Positions 46,687 to 55,770 are shown, numbered from the stretch's first letter. The stretch is 64,000 nt of DNA from Vibrio hepatarius (GCF_011806575.1 NZ_JAATOO010000004.1:124001-188000), one strand, 5' to 3'. The notes: generated from the sequence alone by a model not told the origin. Translations and numbers: made by a program.

Positions 46687-47502
46687 ATGTTCGTGCTTAT
46701 TTCAATCAGTATTTCTCTCATCATTTTGGCGGGTCTTTTTCACTTTTCTAAACAGCGCCAATCATCACTGAAGCGCAAGTACGAAATCTTAGTTCTGCTG
46801 CGCCAACTGTTGTTACTTAGCCGACAACATCGTTCGATCACCCATCTGATTCTGAGCAAGACCGACAAGTTTGACATGACACCACAGCTAGAGGAAACCT
46901 ACGATTCGATGATGGCAAAGTCGAGCGAGCTGATCGCTATCGCTCACTTTGAGAACAAACCTATGTACCGGATTTTGCAGCTTAAGCTTAAGTCACTCAA
47001 TAAAGATTGGCAGAATAATTCGGTTGCCCGTAATCAGGTAGTACACGGCAAAACCATCCGTCACTGTTTATTCTTAATGGATGAAATTGCGATTGCTTGG
47101 TTGATCGAGTCGGGTCGAGAAGATTTGAGTGATGAGTACCACCTCAACTGGCAGCAGGTTCTCGACAGTATGGAAGTGCTGACACAGCTACGAATTGCCA
47201 TTCAGGATTGCCACTATCCGGAAGGCATGCTGAGAGTGAAATACTACTGTGAGAAAATGAAGCGTAAGCTCAACCAGATGTCGATCATCAGCCCGCTAGC
47301 GTTAGCGTCTCCAGTCAGCTCAAAGTCGATGCACATGCTGACCGAAATTGGTTCGTGTAATGAGATTACGATGGAGGTGAGAGAGTTGTATTTATTGACT
47401 ACCGACATCTCTTTGATCATCTCGCAGGTCTATGACCAAATGTTGTCGGATATGACAGAGAGCTTGTATCAACCGTTGCCCAGAGTAGCCTTCAGTGGTT
47501 AA
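46687..47502 (+). CDS. Membrane-anchored protein of unknown function
   Basis: A 271-residue protein with a single N-terminal membrane helix (about 2-19) and a cytoplasmic or periplasmic helical domain. RQLLLLSRQHRSITHLILSK followed by a long helix loosely recalls nitrate/nitrite-sensing NIT-type helical domains, but the match is too weak to assign. No enzymatic or output domain is visible. I start at ATG 46687 (GGAG at good spacing) rather than TTG 46681, which lies directly against the Shine-Dalgarno. Convergent with udp; stands alone. Confidence 0.7.
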   Translation: MFVLISISISLIILAGLFHFSKQRQSSLKRKYEILVLLRQLLLLSRQHRSITHLILSKTDKFDMTPQLEETYDSMMAKSSELIAIAHFENKPMYRILQLKLKSLNKDWQNNSVARNQVVHGKTIRHCLFLMDEIAIAWLIESGREDLSDEYHLNWQQVLDSMEVLTQLRIAIQDCHYPEGMLRVKYYCEKMKRKLNQMSIISPLALASPVSSKSMHMLTEIGSCNEITMEVRELYLLTTDISLIISQVYDQMLSDMTESLYQPLPRVAFSG

Positions 47503-47512
47503 CCAACATGCA

Positions 47513-47544
47513 TAAAAAAACAGCCACCCAAGGGCGGCTGTTTT
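47513..47544 (-). terminator. Terminator of udp
   Basis: AAAACAGCC / GGCTGTTTT 9-bp stem with a 10-base loop; minus-strand T-tract of seven. It can also act for the convergent gene on the plus strand. Confidence 0.82.
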
Positions 47545-47562
47545 CTGTAATCTTTAGAGTAA

Positions 47563-48321
47563 TTAAAGCATTTTACGTGCTGCTTCAACAACCACTTTGA
47601 TTGAACGAGCTTCTGTCTCTTTTAGCGTTGCGTGGTCAGGGATCTCTTTCTGTGTACGGTTGATGATGACACCAGCAACACAACCCGCTTTAAGACCAGA
47701 GCTTGCACACATTGTCAGTAGCGTTGCAGACTCCATTTCGAAGTTCAACACGCCCATGTCTTGCCACTCTTTCATAGAGCCTTGGAAACGCTTAACTACG
47801 CGACCAGAGAAGGTATCGTAACGCTCTTGACCTGGGTAGAAAGTATCACTTGAAGCTGTCACACCCATGTGAACTGCTGCGCCTGATTCTTCAACTGCCG
47901 CTTTCATTGCTGTCGCAACTTCAAAGTCAGCAACTGCAGGGAATTCCATTGGAGCAAAGTGTAGGCTCGCACCGTCTAAACGAACAGAACCTGTGGTAAC
48001 GATCATATCGCCAACGTTTACGTCTGGTTGAATCGCGCCAGTCGTACCAACACGCAGGAATGTACGTACACCAAGCTGAGCAAGCTCTTCAACAGCAATC
48101 GAGGTTGATGGACCACCAATACCTGTTGAACAAACGACAACTGGTTTACCATCCAATTCAGCGCGGTAAAGCGTGTATTCACGGTGGCTTGCTAAAAATA
48201 CTGGATTTTCCATTTCTTCAGCGATTTTTTGAACACGCGCTGGGTCACCAGGAATGATTGCTAATGTTGCACCAGCAAGATCCGCTTCAGTAACACCTAG
48301 GTGGAAAACAGCTTGAGACAT
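47563..48321 (-). CDS. udp: Uridine phosphorylase
   Basis: A 252-residue nucleoside phosphorylase (E. coli Udp 253) that splits uridine into uracil and ribose-1-phosphate. [13 protein letters not shown] (phosphate loop), [25 protein letters not shown], and [12 protein letters not shown] with the ribose-binding Glu-Met-Glu are family signatures. It works as a hexamer in the cytoplasm. AAGGAG precedes the ATG. A CRP-like site lies about 105-120 bases upstream; E. coli udp is under CRP/CytR control. Confidence 0.95.
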   Translation of the reverse strand: MSQAVFHLGVTEADLAGATLAIIPGDPARVQKIAEEMENPVFLASHREYTLYRAELDGKPVVVCSTGIGGPSTSIAVEELAQLGVRTFLRVGTTGAIQPDVNVGDMIVTTGSVRLDGASLHFAPMEFPAVADFEVATAMKAAVEESGAAVHMGVTASSDTFYPGQERYDTFSGRVVKRFQGSMKEWQDMGVLNFEMESATLLTMCASSGLKAGCVAGVIINRTQKEIPDHATLKETEARSIKVVVEAARKML

Positions 48322-48424
48322 AGGGGGCTCCTTATTTCGGCAAGTCGAACCGTATGTTCTATTCGCTTGCTCTATACATTCATCGGGTACAGAGCTTACT
48401 CTAGCCGACTCAGCATTGCCTTAT

Positions 48425-48440
48425 AGTGATCAACCTCACA
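48425..48440 (-). promoter_or_regulatory. Candidate CRP site upstream of udp
   Basis: AGTGA-TCAACC-TCACA matches 9 of 10 core positions of the CRP palindrome TGTGA-N6-TCACA. A further half-site (TGTGATC on the minus strand) is near 48484-48492. Position and gene function agree with CRP control; binding is inferred. Confidence 0.55.
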
Positions 48441-48523
48441 ATGGCAATCGCAAAACACATAACAATTACACGCAAAACAAGCATTGATCACACTTTGTCG
48501 TGTTTTATCGAAAAGCGTTGCAT

Positions 48524-48557
48524 AAAAAACAGCCCCAGAATCAAATTCATGGGGCTG
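48524..48557 (-). terminator. Terminator of zntA
   Basis: CAGCCCCA / TGGGGCTG stem extended by GAAT / ATTC with a bulge; six T follow on the minus strand. It lies immediately after the zntA stop. Confidence 0.85.
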
Positions 48558-48564
48558 ATAGTCT

Positions 48565-50874
48565 TTATGCGTTTGACTGAGACTTAAACTTCAACAAGCG
48601 CAACGCGTTCAAAGTGACAATGGCTGTCGCCCCACTATCTGCTAACACCGCGACCCAAAGGCCAGTGATACCAAGCAAACTTGTCACCAAGAACACGCTT
48701 TTTAAGCCAAGTGCCAAGGTAATATTTTGACGGATATTCTTCAGCGTAGCGCGGGACAGTTCAATCATACCCGCAAGTTCAACCAATCGGTTGTGAGTAA
48801 TCGCAGCATCCGCAGTTTCAAGCGCTACGTCAGTGCCGCCTCCCATCGCAATACCAATACTGGATGCTTTCATTGCTGGCGCGTCGTTGATGCCGTCACC
48901 CACCATGGCGACATTGGCGTGTTGAGAAAGCTGCTCAACATAGTTCACTTTGTCTTGTGGCAACAGACTCGCTTTGAAATCAATTCCGATCATAGAGCTG
49001 ATTGCTTGCGCGCTGCGAGGGTTATCGCCAGTCAACATCACGGCGTTGATACCCAAGTTTTTCAGCGCTTCAACAGCCTGTGCCGAATCTTCTCTTAATG
49101 TATCTTGCCACGCGACGATACCAATTGGCGTTTGCTCTTCTTCAACAACAACGACGACGGTTTTACCACTGTCTTCCAACTGCTGAACTTGTTGTTCAAG
49201 GTCAGCGCTAATTGCAATGCTGAGCTTACTCGGAGCAACCGCATGGTAACGAACACCATCAACCACACCAGTGACACCACTACCCACCAGCGCTTGTTTG
49301 TCATCGGCTTCTGGAATATCGATATTCAGTTGCTTCGCTCTATTAACTAGAGATACAGCAAGCGGGTGGCTAGATCCGACTTCAATAGCAGCCACTTTGG
49401 CGAGTAGATCTGAACCATCCCAGCCATGTAACGCCACCAAGTCTGTGACTTCCGGCTTGCCCTGCGTGAGCGTGCCGGTTTTATCAAACGCGACTGTTTG
49501 CACTTTACCCAACTGCTCTAACGCTGCACCGCCTTTGATCAGCGCGCCGCGACTGGCCGCTGCGGCTAACCCAGAAGTAATTGCCGCTGGCGTAGAGATA
49601 ACCAACGCGCAAGGACAAGCAATCAGCAGCAATGCTAATCCGCGGTAGACCCATGTTTCCCATGGCTGCGCGAAAAACATTGGCGGTACGACAATCACTA
49701 ACAGCGAAATCACCATCATTAACGGCGTGTACCAACGACTGAATTTATCCAAGAAACGTTCAAGTGGTGCTTTGCGTGATTCCGCTTCTTCAATCAAATG
49801 GAGAATACGATCGATAGCGTTTTCACCTTGTTTAGAGGTAATGGTTAAACGAACTACACGGTCGACCACCACAGCGCCAGCCATTACGCCCTCGCCTTCC
49901 GATCTGTCTACCGGTACTGATTCGCCCGTCAACGCACTTTCATCAAAACTGGCAACGCCCTCGTTCAAACGGCCATCTGCCGGCAATCGAGAACCAGGCG
50001 AGACTTCAATAATGTCTCCAGGTTGCAACTCACTGGCGCTTACTTCAATGCGCTGGCTATCTACGATTTTGATTGCGTTTTCGGGTACCAATTCCATCAA
50101 AGCTTGCACACCACTACGTGCTTTGGAGGCGGCAAATGCTTCAAGCTGCTCACCAATAAGGAACAGCAGTAACACCATCGCAGCTTCGACGGTCTCACCT
50201 AAATACAATGCACCGATCGCTGCGACACTCATTAGAGTTTCAATCGCAAACGGTGTGCCCGATTTTGCTAACGCAATCGCTTTTCGTCCAATCGGATACA
50301 GACCCGCCAAACAGGTGAAGATAAACATCCATTCACTCACCAAAGGGAAAACTGGCGAAATCATTGCGGCAACAGCCATCGCGGAGGCTATTGCGATAAT
50401 CTTGGAATTTTGCACCACCACACTCTTCCAACCGGATGGTTTGGGTGCTTTGGGCGTCGATGTTGGGGCTTGGAACGTAAACCCAGTATCTAAAATGGCT
50501 TGCTCGACTAAGCTCGCAACACCTGAGTGGCTGGCATTAATGATCAGCTTTTCGGTCGTAAACAGAACTTTGGCTTCCACAACGCCTTCCACTTTGTTGA
50601 CCGCGGTTTCTATTTTTCGTGCGCAAGATGGACAATCCATCCCGTCGATTTTCCAGCTATGGGTTAAGCCGTTGGTCGAAAGCAGTTTGGGGTCGCTTTC
50701 CTCATCGCTATGCTCCCCCCCGCTGCTACAACTGGTCGATGAACAGCAATCCGATGGTACAGCGCTAACGCCCGCTTGTTTGATAGAAGTGATCTTCGGG
50801 CTAGAACAAGAACTTGTTTGTGATGGATTTAGCGCGACTTTCTCAGAGCGGCATGCTTGGTGTTTTGTGCACAT
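48565..50874 (-). CDS. zntA: Zinc/cadmium/lead-exporting P1B-type ATPase
   Basis: A 769-residue heavy-metal pump. The N-terminal tail (1-60) is rich in Cys and Ser with CCSSTSCSS, a likely extra metal-binding segment. It is followed by a heavy-metal-associated domain with GMDCPSCARK (Cys81, Cys84). Membrane helices enclose the transport motif CPC (Cys420-Pro-Cys422); the phosphorylated Asp464 is in DKTGTLTQG, and GDGINDAPAM is the hinge. CPC plus a Cys-rich N-terminus suits Zn2+/Cd2+/Pb2+ export rather than Cu+. It is preceded by a perfect MerR-family operator-promoter, so metal induction by a ZntR-like protein encoded elsewhere is expected. Confidence 0.93.
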   Translation of the reverse strand: MCTKHQACRSEKVALNPSQTSSCSSPKITSIKQAGVSAVPSDCCSSTSCSSGGEHSDEESDPKLLSTNGLTHSWKIDGMDCPSCARKIETAVNKVEGVVEAKVLFTTEKLIINASHSGVASLVEQAILDTGFTFQAPTSTPKAPKPSGWKSVVVQNSKIIAIASAMAVAAMISPVFPLVSEWMFIFTCLAGLYPIGRKAIALAKSGTPFAIETLMSVAAIGALYLGETVEAAMVLLLFLIGEQLEAFAASKARSGVQALMELVPENAIKIVDSQRIEVSASELQPGDIIEVSPGSRLPADGRLNEGVASFDESALTGESVPVDRSEGEGVMAGAVVVDRVVRLTITSKQGENAIDRILHLIEEAESRKAPLERFLDKFSRWYTPLMMVISLLVIVVPPMFFAQPWETWVYRGLALLLIACPCALVISTPAAITSGLAAAASRGALIKGGAALEQLGKVQTVAFDKTGTLTQGKPEVTDLVALHGWDGSDLLAKVAAIEVGSSHPLAVSLVNRAKQLNIDIPEADDKQALVGSGVTGVVDGVRYHAVAPSKLSIAISADLEQQVQQLEDSGKTVVVVVEEEQTPIGIVAWQDTLREDSAQAVEALKNLGINAVMLTGDNPRSAQAISSMIGIDFKASLLPQDKVNYVEQLSQHANVAMVGDGINDAPAMKASSIGIAMGGGTDVALETADAAITHNRLVELAGMIELSRATLKNIRQNITLALGLKSVFLVTSLLGITGLWVAVLADSGATAIVTLNALRLLKFKSQSNA

Positions 50875-50910
50875 AGTATACTCTCCATTTGATGTACACC
50901 CTTAGCATAA

Positions 50911-50932
50911 ACCTTGGAGTCTACTCTAAGGT
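50911..50932 (-). promoter_or_regulatory. ZntR/MerR-type operator in the zntA promoter
   Basis: A 22-bp inverted repeat ACCTTGGAGT-CT-ACTCTAAGGT with arms that pair in all but two central positions. It sits between TTGACC (-35) and TATGCT (-10) on the minus strand, spaced about 20 bases, the over-long spacer typical of MerR-family promoters. This matches ZntR/CueR consensus operators closely. Confidence 0.88.
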
Positions 50933-51008
50933 CAAACACTTTTTTTAATTTCTACTGAGATTTTGCTCTCGATGCTAGCGATTTAGACTCACGCCCAAAG
51001 ATAAAAAC

Positions 51009-51035
51009 AAAAAAGGCGCTCTCGGCGCCGTTTTT
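51009..51035 (-). terminator. Terminator of the CBS-domain gene
   Basis: GGCGC / GCGCC core stem with a five-base loop, flanking A/T pairs interrupted by one mismatch, and a minus-strand T-tract. 16 bases past the stop. Confidence 0.65.
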
Positions 51036-51050
51036 GTCACAACTCAAGCT

Positions 51051-51470
51051 CTAAACTGGATGTTTGAAGCACTCGTTGATGTTTTTACCAATCGCGCGCA
51101 ACACATCTCGTCGGGTAATAATGCCGACCAGCTTCTTGTTATCATCGATTACTGGATACACTTTAGGCTTAGCTTGAGTCATCATTTCTGCCAATGCGAT
51201 GATTGACGTATCAGGCCCTACTGAGAGCACTCCAGGATGCATACAGTCTCTGACGATATGAGTGTCTTGGCAGTAGTATGACACTTTCAGTAGTTTCTCG
51301 AGTAAATCTTGGCCCGATAGAAAACCAATTACTTTCTTGTTTTCATCGATTACCGGCCCACCTAAATATCTTGAATCCAGAACCTTGTGAAGTGCGGCAC
51401 TTAATGACATATCAGGAGTGAAAGTCACCGCTTGTAGTGTCATATAGTCTTTTACTTTTAATGATTCCAT
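51051..51470 (-). CDS. CBS-pair domain protein
   Basis: A 139-residue protein consisting of two CBS motifs (about 8-62 and 73-132): YLGGPVIDENKKVIGFLSGQDLL and VYPVIDDNKKLVGIITRRDVLRA are the typical ends of each motif. Paired CBS motifs bind adenine nucleotides such as AMP, ATP or SAM and usually control a partner protein. No catalytic domain is present, so it probably regulates something in trans; the partner is unknown. AAGGAG precedes the ATG. Single gene. Confidence 0.88.
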   Translation of the reverse strand: MESLKVKDYMTLQAVTFTPDMSLSAALHKVLDSRYLGGPVIDENKKVIGFLSGQDLLEKLLKVSYYCQDTHIVRDCMHPGVLSVGPDTSIIALAEMMTQAKPKVYPVIDDNKKLVGIITRRDVLRAIGKNINECFKHPV

Positions 51471-51864
51471 TGCTTTCTCCTTAACGCACCAGTCACACTG
51501 GGTATAAGGTAATTGTTGTCTAATTTCTTGATTTTACTAAATGGAAATCGCCAATTTTTACAATCGTTCTAAACTATCAATCAAAAGCAGTAGCCCAATA
51601 GTCAAGGTTTCAACAAGGATTGAGCACGTTTCACGTTTGCCAATATCTCAAAAATAAGACGCGGCGAAAAAAATCCAACCCCGAGAGCGACAAGTATCTA
51701 TATTTATCTCAACATCTAACAATCCATTCGTCACAATAATAAGACTGGAGGCATATAATAATTCACCGTTAGAATCATGACATTATTTTGACGACCTTAA
51801 CTACTGCTTTATCGAAACTGTCTAAACTATAAGTAGTACTCTCGTTGGCTGTAAGGATATTTGA
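51471..51864. other. Intergenic region between the CBS-domain gene and the diguanylate cyclase gene
   Basis: About 390 AT-rich bases between divergent genes. I see no coding frame, tRNA or strong hairpin. TCTAAACTAT occurs twice (about 51568 and 51824), which may be chance. Promoters for both genes must lie here. Confidence 0.5.
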
Positions 51865-52824
51865 GTGAGTTCAACCCTATTAGAGGCGATTGCCGACAAC
51901 CCTGAAATGATTCACATGGTGTTTGACGCGGTTCCAGAACCGACCTATCTCATCGATAAGTCAGGGACCTATATAGATGCATGGGGAGGTAAAAATGCCA
52001 AGTGCCACCATAATCCAGAGGTCTTGATTGGACTGACACAACACCAAGTATTACCTTTAGAAACTGCCGAACGGTTTTACCAAATCATTGTCGAAGTCAT
52101 CGATAGCGGACAAGCTACTGAGCTCGAGTACTCGCTTGATCCAAAAGAAATCTCCTGTTTTGAAGGCATCGATGGACCGACCGAACCACAATACTTTAGT
52201 GCGTTTGTTATCCCTTTGCCTAATGCCCCTTTTGTTCTTTGGACCGTACGAAACATTACTGAATATAAGCTCGCGTTGGAGCAATTTGCGCACCAACAGG
52301 CTGAACTGGAAAAGCTCACTCATAAAGACCACCTGACCCAACTTTATAATCGATACGCATTAGACTCCTTGTTGCCCGCTGCGTTTGACTCAACCAAAGC
52401 ACAAGACACGAGTTCCGCAATCTTAATGATAGATATCGACTGTTTTAAGCAATTTAACGACTATTACGGTCACTTACGCGGGGATGATGCGTTGAAAACC
52501 GTCGCCAATGCGATTCTCACTTGGGCTACGCCGCAAGATCTTTGCTTTCGTTATGGTGGAGATGAGTTTTTGATTTATATGACAGGGGTGTCTCAAGCCG
52601 AGTCCTATTACCGCGCAGAGTGCCTGAGACAAGCAATTCTCGGGTTAAATATTTCTCATAGCGGGTCAAGTGTTGCAAAGCAGTTGACCATTACAATTGG
52701 CATGCAGTTTTGCGCCTCGGTGACAAGGGAAAAGAGCGCTGAACAGATCGTCGCAATTGCAGATAAAGCGCTGTTTTTCGCCAAAAATAGGCAACGTGGC
52801 AGTATCCATCAGCTCAATGAATAG
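51865..52824 (+). CDS. PAS-GGDEF diguanylate cyclase
   Basis: A 319-residue soluble protein with an N-terminal PAS-like sensor (about 12-135) and a GGDEF domain (about 150-315). MIDIDCFKQFNDYYGHLRGDDAL and the intact active site RYGGDEF (231-235) indicate that it can make c-di-GMP from GTP. The product-inhibition I-site RxxD is absent; the residues at that position are TPQD. No membrane segment, so the PAS signal is cytoplasmic. The start is GTG with AAGGA seven bases upstream. c-di-GMP controls LapA-like adhesin retention, so a link with the giant adhesin in this window is possible but unproven. Confidence 0.9.
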   Translation: MSSTLLEAIADNPEMIHMVFDAVPEPTYLIDKSGTYIDAWGGKNAKCHHNPEVLIGLTQHQVLPLETAERFYQIIVEVIDSGQATELEYSLDPKEISCFEGIDGPTEPQYFSAFVIPLPNAPFVLWTVRNITEYKLALEQFAHQQAELEKLTHKDHLTQLYNRYALDSLLPAAFDSTKAQDTSSAILMIDIDCFKQFNDYYGHLRGDDALKTVANAILTWATPQDLCFRYGGDEFLIYMTGVSQAESYYRAECLRQAILGLNISHSGSSVAKQLTITIGMQFCASVTREKSAEQIVAIADKALFFAKNRQRGSIHQLNE

Positions 52825-52827
52825 CGA

Positions 52828-52860
52828 TAAAAAAACGCTCTCAGTATGAGAGCGTTTTGA
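52828..52860 (-). terminator. Bidirectional terminator between the cyclase gene and moaE
   Basis: AAAACGCTCTCA / TGAGAGCGTTTT 12-bp stem with loop GTA; seven T on the minus strand and a shorter T-run on the plus strand. It ends the moa operon. Confidence 0.9.
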
Positions 52861-52864
52861 TGTT

Positions 52865-53326
52865 TTATTTAGACTGCCAGCGCTCGGCCGCTTTGGCATC
52901 TGAGTCTCGAGACTCAACCCAACGCGTCGCCTCTGTCGTGCGTTCTTTCTTCCAGAATGGCGCTTTGGTTTTTAGGTAGTCCATGATGAACTCACACGCT
53001 TCAAATGCTGCACCTCGGTGCGCACTCGATACGCCGACAAATACGATTTGCTCACCGATATCTAAGTCACCTACGCGGTGGATGACGCGCACTTTAAGCA
53101 GTGGCCAACGTTTTTCTGCTTCATCACAGATTTCCATCAGCGCTTTTTCTGTCATCCCTGGGTAGTGTTCCAGCGACAAACCAGTCACGTTATCACCAAG
53201 GTTCATGTCACGTACCTTGCCGATGAATGTCACGACTGCGCCAGATGCGGAGCCTTGAGATAAACCTTCGTACTCAGCACCAACCGAAAAATCGTCAAAT
53301 TGAACCGAAACTCGTGAATCCATCAT
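52865..53326 (-). CDS. moaE: Molybdopterin synthase catalytic subunit
   Basis: A 153-residue large subunit that, with MoaD, inserts two sulfurs into cyclic pyranopterin monophosphate. GAVVTFIGKVRD, LSLEHYPGMTEK, SSAHRGAAFEAC and KAPFWKKE, with the active-site lysines, are family signatures. The start codon overlaps the moaD stop (TAATG), indicating translational coupling; a second ATG follows directly and could be used instead. Confidence 0.96.
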   Translation of the reverse strand: MMDSRVSVQFDDFSVGAEYEGLSQGSASGAVVTFIGKVRDMNLGDNVTGLSLEHYPGMTEKALMEICDEAEKRWPLLKVRVIHRVGDLDIGEQIVFVGVSSAHRGAAFEACEFIMDYLKTKAPFWKKERTTEATRWVESRDSDAKAAERWQSK

Positions 53327-53571
53327 TAGCCACCTGTTACCGGAGGAAAAAATGCGACTTCATCACCATCAGACAAAGCGTGTTCCAGAGGAACAATAGA
53401 TTGGTTTACGGCTGCCAGTAGTTTGCCTGATTCAAGCGCGAGGTCCCATTTGCCTTCTTGATTTGCCAAATACGCTCTGAGCGCTTCAACCGTTTCAAAC
53501 TCGGCTGGCACTTCCATCTCGTCGATGCCAACGAGTTCGCGAGTTTGCGCAAAAAATAGAACTTTAATCAT
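53326..53571 (-). CDS. moaD: Molybdopterin synthase sulfur-carrier subunit
   Basis: An 81-residue ubiquitin-like protein ending in FFPPVTGG; the C-terminal Gly-Gly is adenylated and converted to the thiocarboxylate that donates sulfur. [15 protein letters not shown] is the family N-terminus. Its stop overlaps moaE and its start overlaps the moaC stop (TAATG in both cases). Confidence 0.96.
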   Translation of the reverse strand: MIKVLFFAQTRELVGIDEMEVPAEFETVEALRAYLANQEGKWDLALESGKLLAAVNQSIVPLEHALSDGDEVAFFPPVTGG

Positions 53572-54047
53572 TATTCCGCCTTAAAGTGACCCGACTTGCC
53601 GCCTGTCTTCTCCAACAAACGAACCTGACCAATCACCATATCTTTCTGTACCGCTTTACACATGTCATAGATGGTCAATGCGGCGACCGATGCTGCCGTC
53701 AACGCTTCCATCTCAACACCGGTTTTACCCGCCAGTTTGCACACCGATTCAATGCGCACTTTGTTTTCTGCTTCAATCGCTTCAAGTTGCACTTCCACTT
53801 TTGATAGCAGCAACGGGTGACAAAGCGGGATCAAATCCCACGTTTTCTTCGCCGCTTGGATGCCCGCGATACGCGCTGTAGCGAAAACATCACCCTTATG
53901 GTGTTGGCCTGAAACGATCAATTGCAGGGTTTCAGGTGCCATATGAACAAACGCTTCTGCGCGAGCTTCACGCACGGTTTCTGCTTTTGCCGACACGTCC
54001 ACCATGTTGGCTTCACCAGAGGCATTAATATGAGTAAATTGGCTCAT
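53571..54047 (-). CDS. moaC: Cyclic pyranopterin monophosphate synthase
   Basis: A 158-residue enzyme that, after MoaA, completes formation of cPMP from [38 protein letters not shown] and [22 protein letters not shown] are hallmark segments. It forms hexamers. It is 12 bases downstream of moaB and overlaps moaD. Confidence 0.96.
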   Translation of the reverse strand: MSQFTHINASGEANMVDVSAKAETVREARAEAFVHMAPETLQLIVSGQHHKGDVFATARIAGIQAAKKTWDLIPLCHPLLLSKVEVQLEAIEAENKVRIESVCKLAGKTGVEMEALTAASVAALTIYDMCKAVQKDMVIGQVRLLEKTGGKSGHFKAE

Positions 54048-54059
54048 AACAATCCCCGC

Positions 54060-54572
54060 TTATACCGCTAGGTGAGGCATAAAGTTACAAGGACGATGGC
54101 TTGCATCCAACTGCTGCTTGATGATCTTAGTCCAGCCAGTACGACAAGCGCCCGTAGAACCTGGCATAGCAAAAATCACCGTGTGGTTAGCAAAACCAGC
54201 AATAGCACGAGACTGAATGGTTGATGTGCCGATTTCTTCGTAAGACACCATGCGGAACAACTCACCGAAACCTTCAACTTCTTTATCGAATAGTGGTTTA
54301 AGCGCTTCAGGCGTGCTGTCACGTGAAGTAAATCCAGTACCGCCAGTGATCATGACCGCTTGTACGTTTTCATCGGCAATCCACTGAGAGACAATTGCAC
54401 GGATCTTGTACATGTCATCGATAACAATTTGTTTATCGACCACGTTGTGACCCGCTTCTTGTGCGTGTTCAACCAAGTAACGACCCGAGGTATCGTTCTC
54501 TTCAGTACGAGTATCCGACACGGTGAGTACTGCGATGTTTGCTGGTTGGAATTTACTTTCTGCGTGACCCAT
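54060..54572 (-). CDS. moaB: Molybdenum cofactor biosynthesis protein B
   Basis: A 170-residue MogA/MoaB-family protein. VLTVSDTRTEENDTSGRYL, VMITGGTGFTSRDSTPEAL and VIFAMPGSTGACRTGW match. MoaB resembles molybdopterin adenylyltransferase; its exact role in E. coli is uncertain. Third from the end of the divergent-from-ybhK moa operon, 88 bases downstream of moaA. Confidence 0.95.
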   Translation of the reverse strand: MGHAESKFQPANIAVLTVSDTRTEENDTSGRYLVEHAQEAGHNVVDKQIVIDDMYKIRAIVSQWIADENVQAVMITGGTGFTSRDSTPEALKPLFDKEVEGFGELFRMVSYEEIGTSTIQSRAIAGFANHTVIFAMPGSTGACRTGWTKIIKQQLDASHRPCNFMPHLAV

Positions 54573-54660
54573 TTGTTCACCTACCTACTTCAAATAGTTT
54601 GCTTCTGCCGAGCCAGTGCTTGGCGAAATTAATGTGTATGACGTATTTGCTTGGCCGCTA

Positions 54661-55650
54661 CTAACCACCGATTGACGCAAGATGTGGCGTCATACCGGAG
54701 TTGCCGTCATGAAGAAAATGACTGACAGATTTGGTTTGTAGTTGACCTTGAATTCTTTGGATTAATGCGGCTTCTTGCGTGTCTTGTTGCAGCAAATCGC
54801 GCAACTCTACGCCGTGGTCGCCGAACAGACACAAGTGCAGCTTACCCGTCGCAGAAACGCGCAGGCGATTACAGCTTTCACAGAAGTCTTTCTCGTACGG
54901 CATGATCAGACCGATCTCACCTTGATAATCTGGATGGACAAATACCTGCGCCGGACCATCATTGTTGGCTTTCACTTTCAACAGCCAGCCATTAGCAATC
55001 AACTGATTACGGATGCCAACACCAGAGACATGGTGCTTTTGGAACAGCTCATCCATCTCACCGGTTTGCATCAGTTCGATAAAACGCAGCTGAATTGGTC
55101 GGTCTTTGATCCAGTTAAGAAAGGCTGGCAGTTCGTGAGAGTTTAGATCTTTCATCAAAACCACATTCACTTTGACCTGTTCGTAGCCCACTTCAAACGC
55201 GCGGTCGATGCCTGACATGACTTGAGAGAATTTATTCTCACCAGTAATTTGATGGAACATTCTTGGGTCAAGGCTATCCACGCTCACATTGATATGTGTT
55301 AAGCCTGCTTGCTTCCAGTCAGCGACTTGCTTTTCCATACGATAGCCGTTGGTTGTCGTCGCCACTTTATTGATGCCGTTGGTTTCAGCCACGGTGTGGA
55401 TGATATCGGTGAAGTCTTTGCGCAAGCTAGGTTCGCCACCCGTAATACGCACTTTTGACGTGCCACAATCTGCGAATGCGCGGACTACGCGTTTAATTTC
55501 TGGAAGCGATAAAAAGGACGAGTTTTTCTGCCCCGAAGGCTTGTAGCCATCAGGCAAGCAGTAAGTACATTTAAAGTTACAAACATCTGTAACGGAAAGA
55601 CGCAAGTAATAAAACTTGCGATGGAATCTATCTTCGAATTGTTGCGCCAC
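54661..55650 (-). CDS. moaA: GTP 3',8-cyclase (radical SAM)
   Basis: A 329-residue radical SAM enzyme, exactly the E. coli length, that rearranges GTP in the first step of molybdenum cofactor synthesis. The SAM cluster cysteines are Cys24, Cys28 and Cys31 in [15 protein letters not shown]; the second cluster lies in [19 protein letters not shown]. It ends in Gly-Gly, which is required in this family. I start at GTG 55650 (MAQQFEDRF), with AAAGG upstream; the open frame continues 10 codons earlier from a TTG inside the leader. The leader carries a probable Moco riboswitch. Confidence 0.95.
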   Translation of the reverse strand: MAQQFEDRFHRKFYYLRLSVTDVCNFKCTYCLPDGYKPSGQKNSSFLSLPEIKRVVRAFADCGTSKVRITGGEPSLRKDFTDIIHTVAETNGINKVATTTNGYRMEKQVADWKQAGLTHINVSVDSLDPRMFHQITGENKFSQVMSGIDRAFEVGYEQVKVNVVLMKDLNSHELPAFLNWIKDRPIQLRFIELMQTGEMDELFQKHHVSGVGIRNQLIANGWLLKVKANNDGPAQVFVHPDYQGEIGLIMPYEKDFCESCNRLRVSATGKLHLCLFGDHGVELRDLLQQDTQEAALIQRIQGQLQTKSVSHFLHDGNSGMTPHLASIGG

Positions 55651-55652
55651 GG

Positions 55653-55770
55653 AACACCTTTCCAAACACGGGAGGCACAATCATTTCCAACTATGCCCTT
55701 GTGACAACTTGTCACTGGCTCAGCAAGCTTATTCATTTGAACTTAGCTGGATGAGCTCGGAGTTATGGCA
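55653..55770 (-). ncRNA. Candidate Moco riboswitch in the moaA leader
   Basis: The minus-strand leader contains ACTCCGAGC at its 5' part, a GTGACA-AGT-TGTCAC hairpin in the middle (55701-55715), and GCCTCCCGTGTTTGGAAAGG immediately before the start codon. The last element is nearly identical to the end of the E. coli moaA leader, where the Moco RNA motif sequesters the ribosome binding site. Boundaries are approximate. It should reduce moaABCDE expression when cofactor is plentiful. Confidence 0.75.

Noticed and set aside
49727..50905. 392-codon plus-strand open frame opposite zntA
   Set aside because: It lies entirely over the well-supported zntA coding strand, has low-complexity Ser/Thr/Ala composition and no family resemblance.
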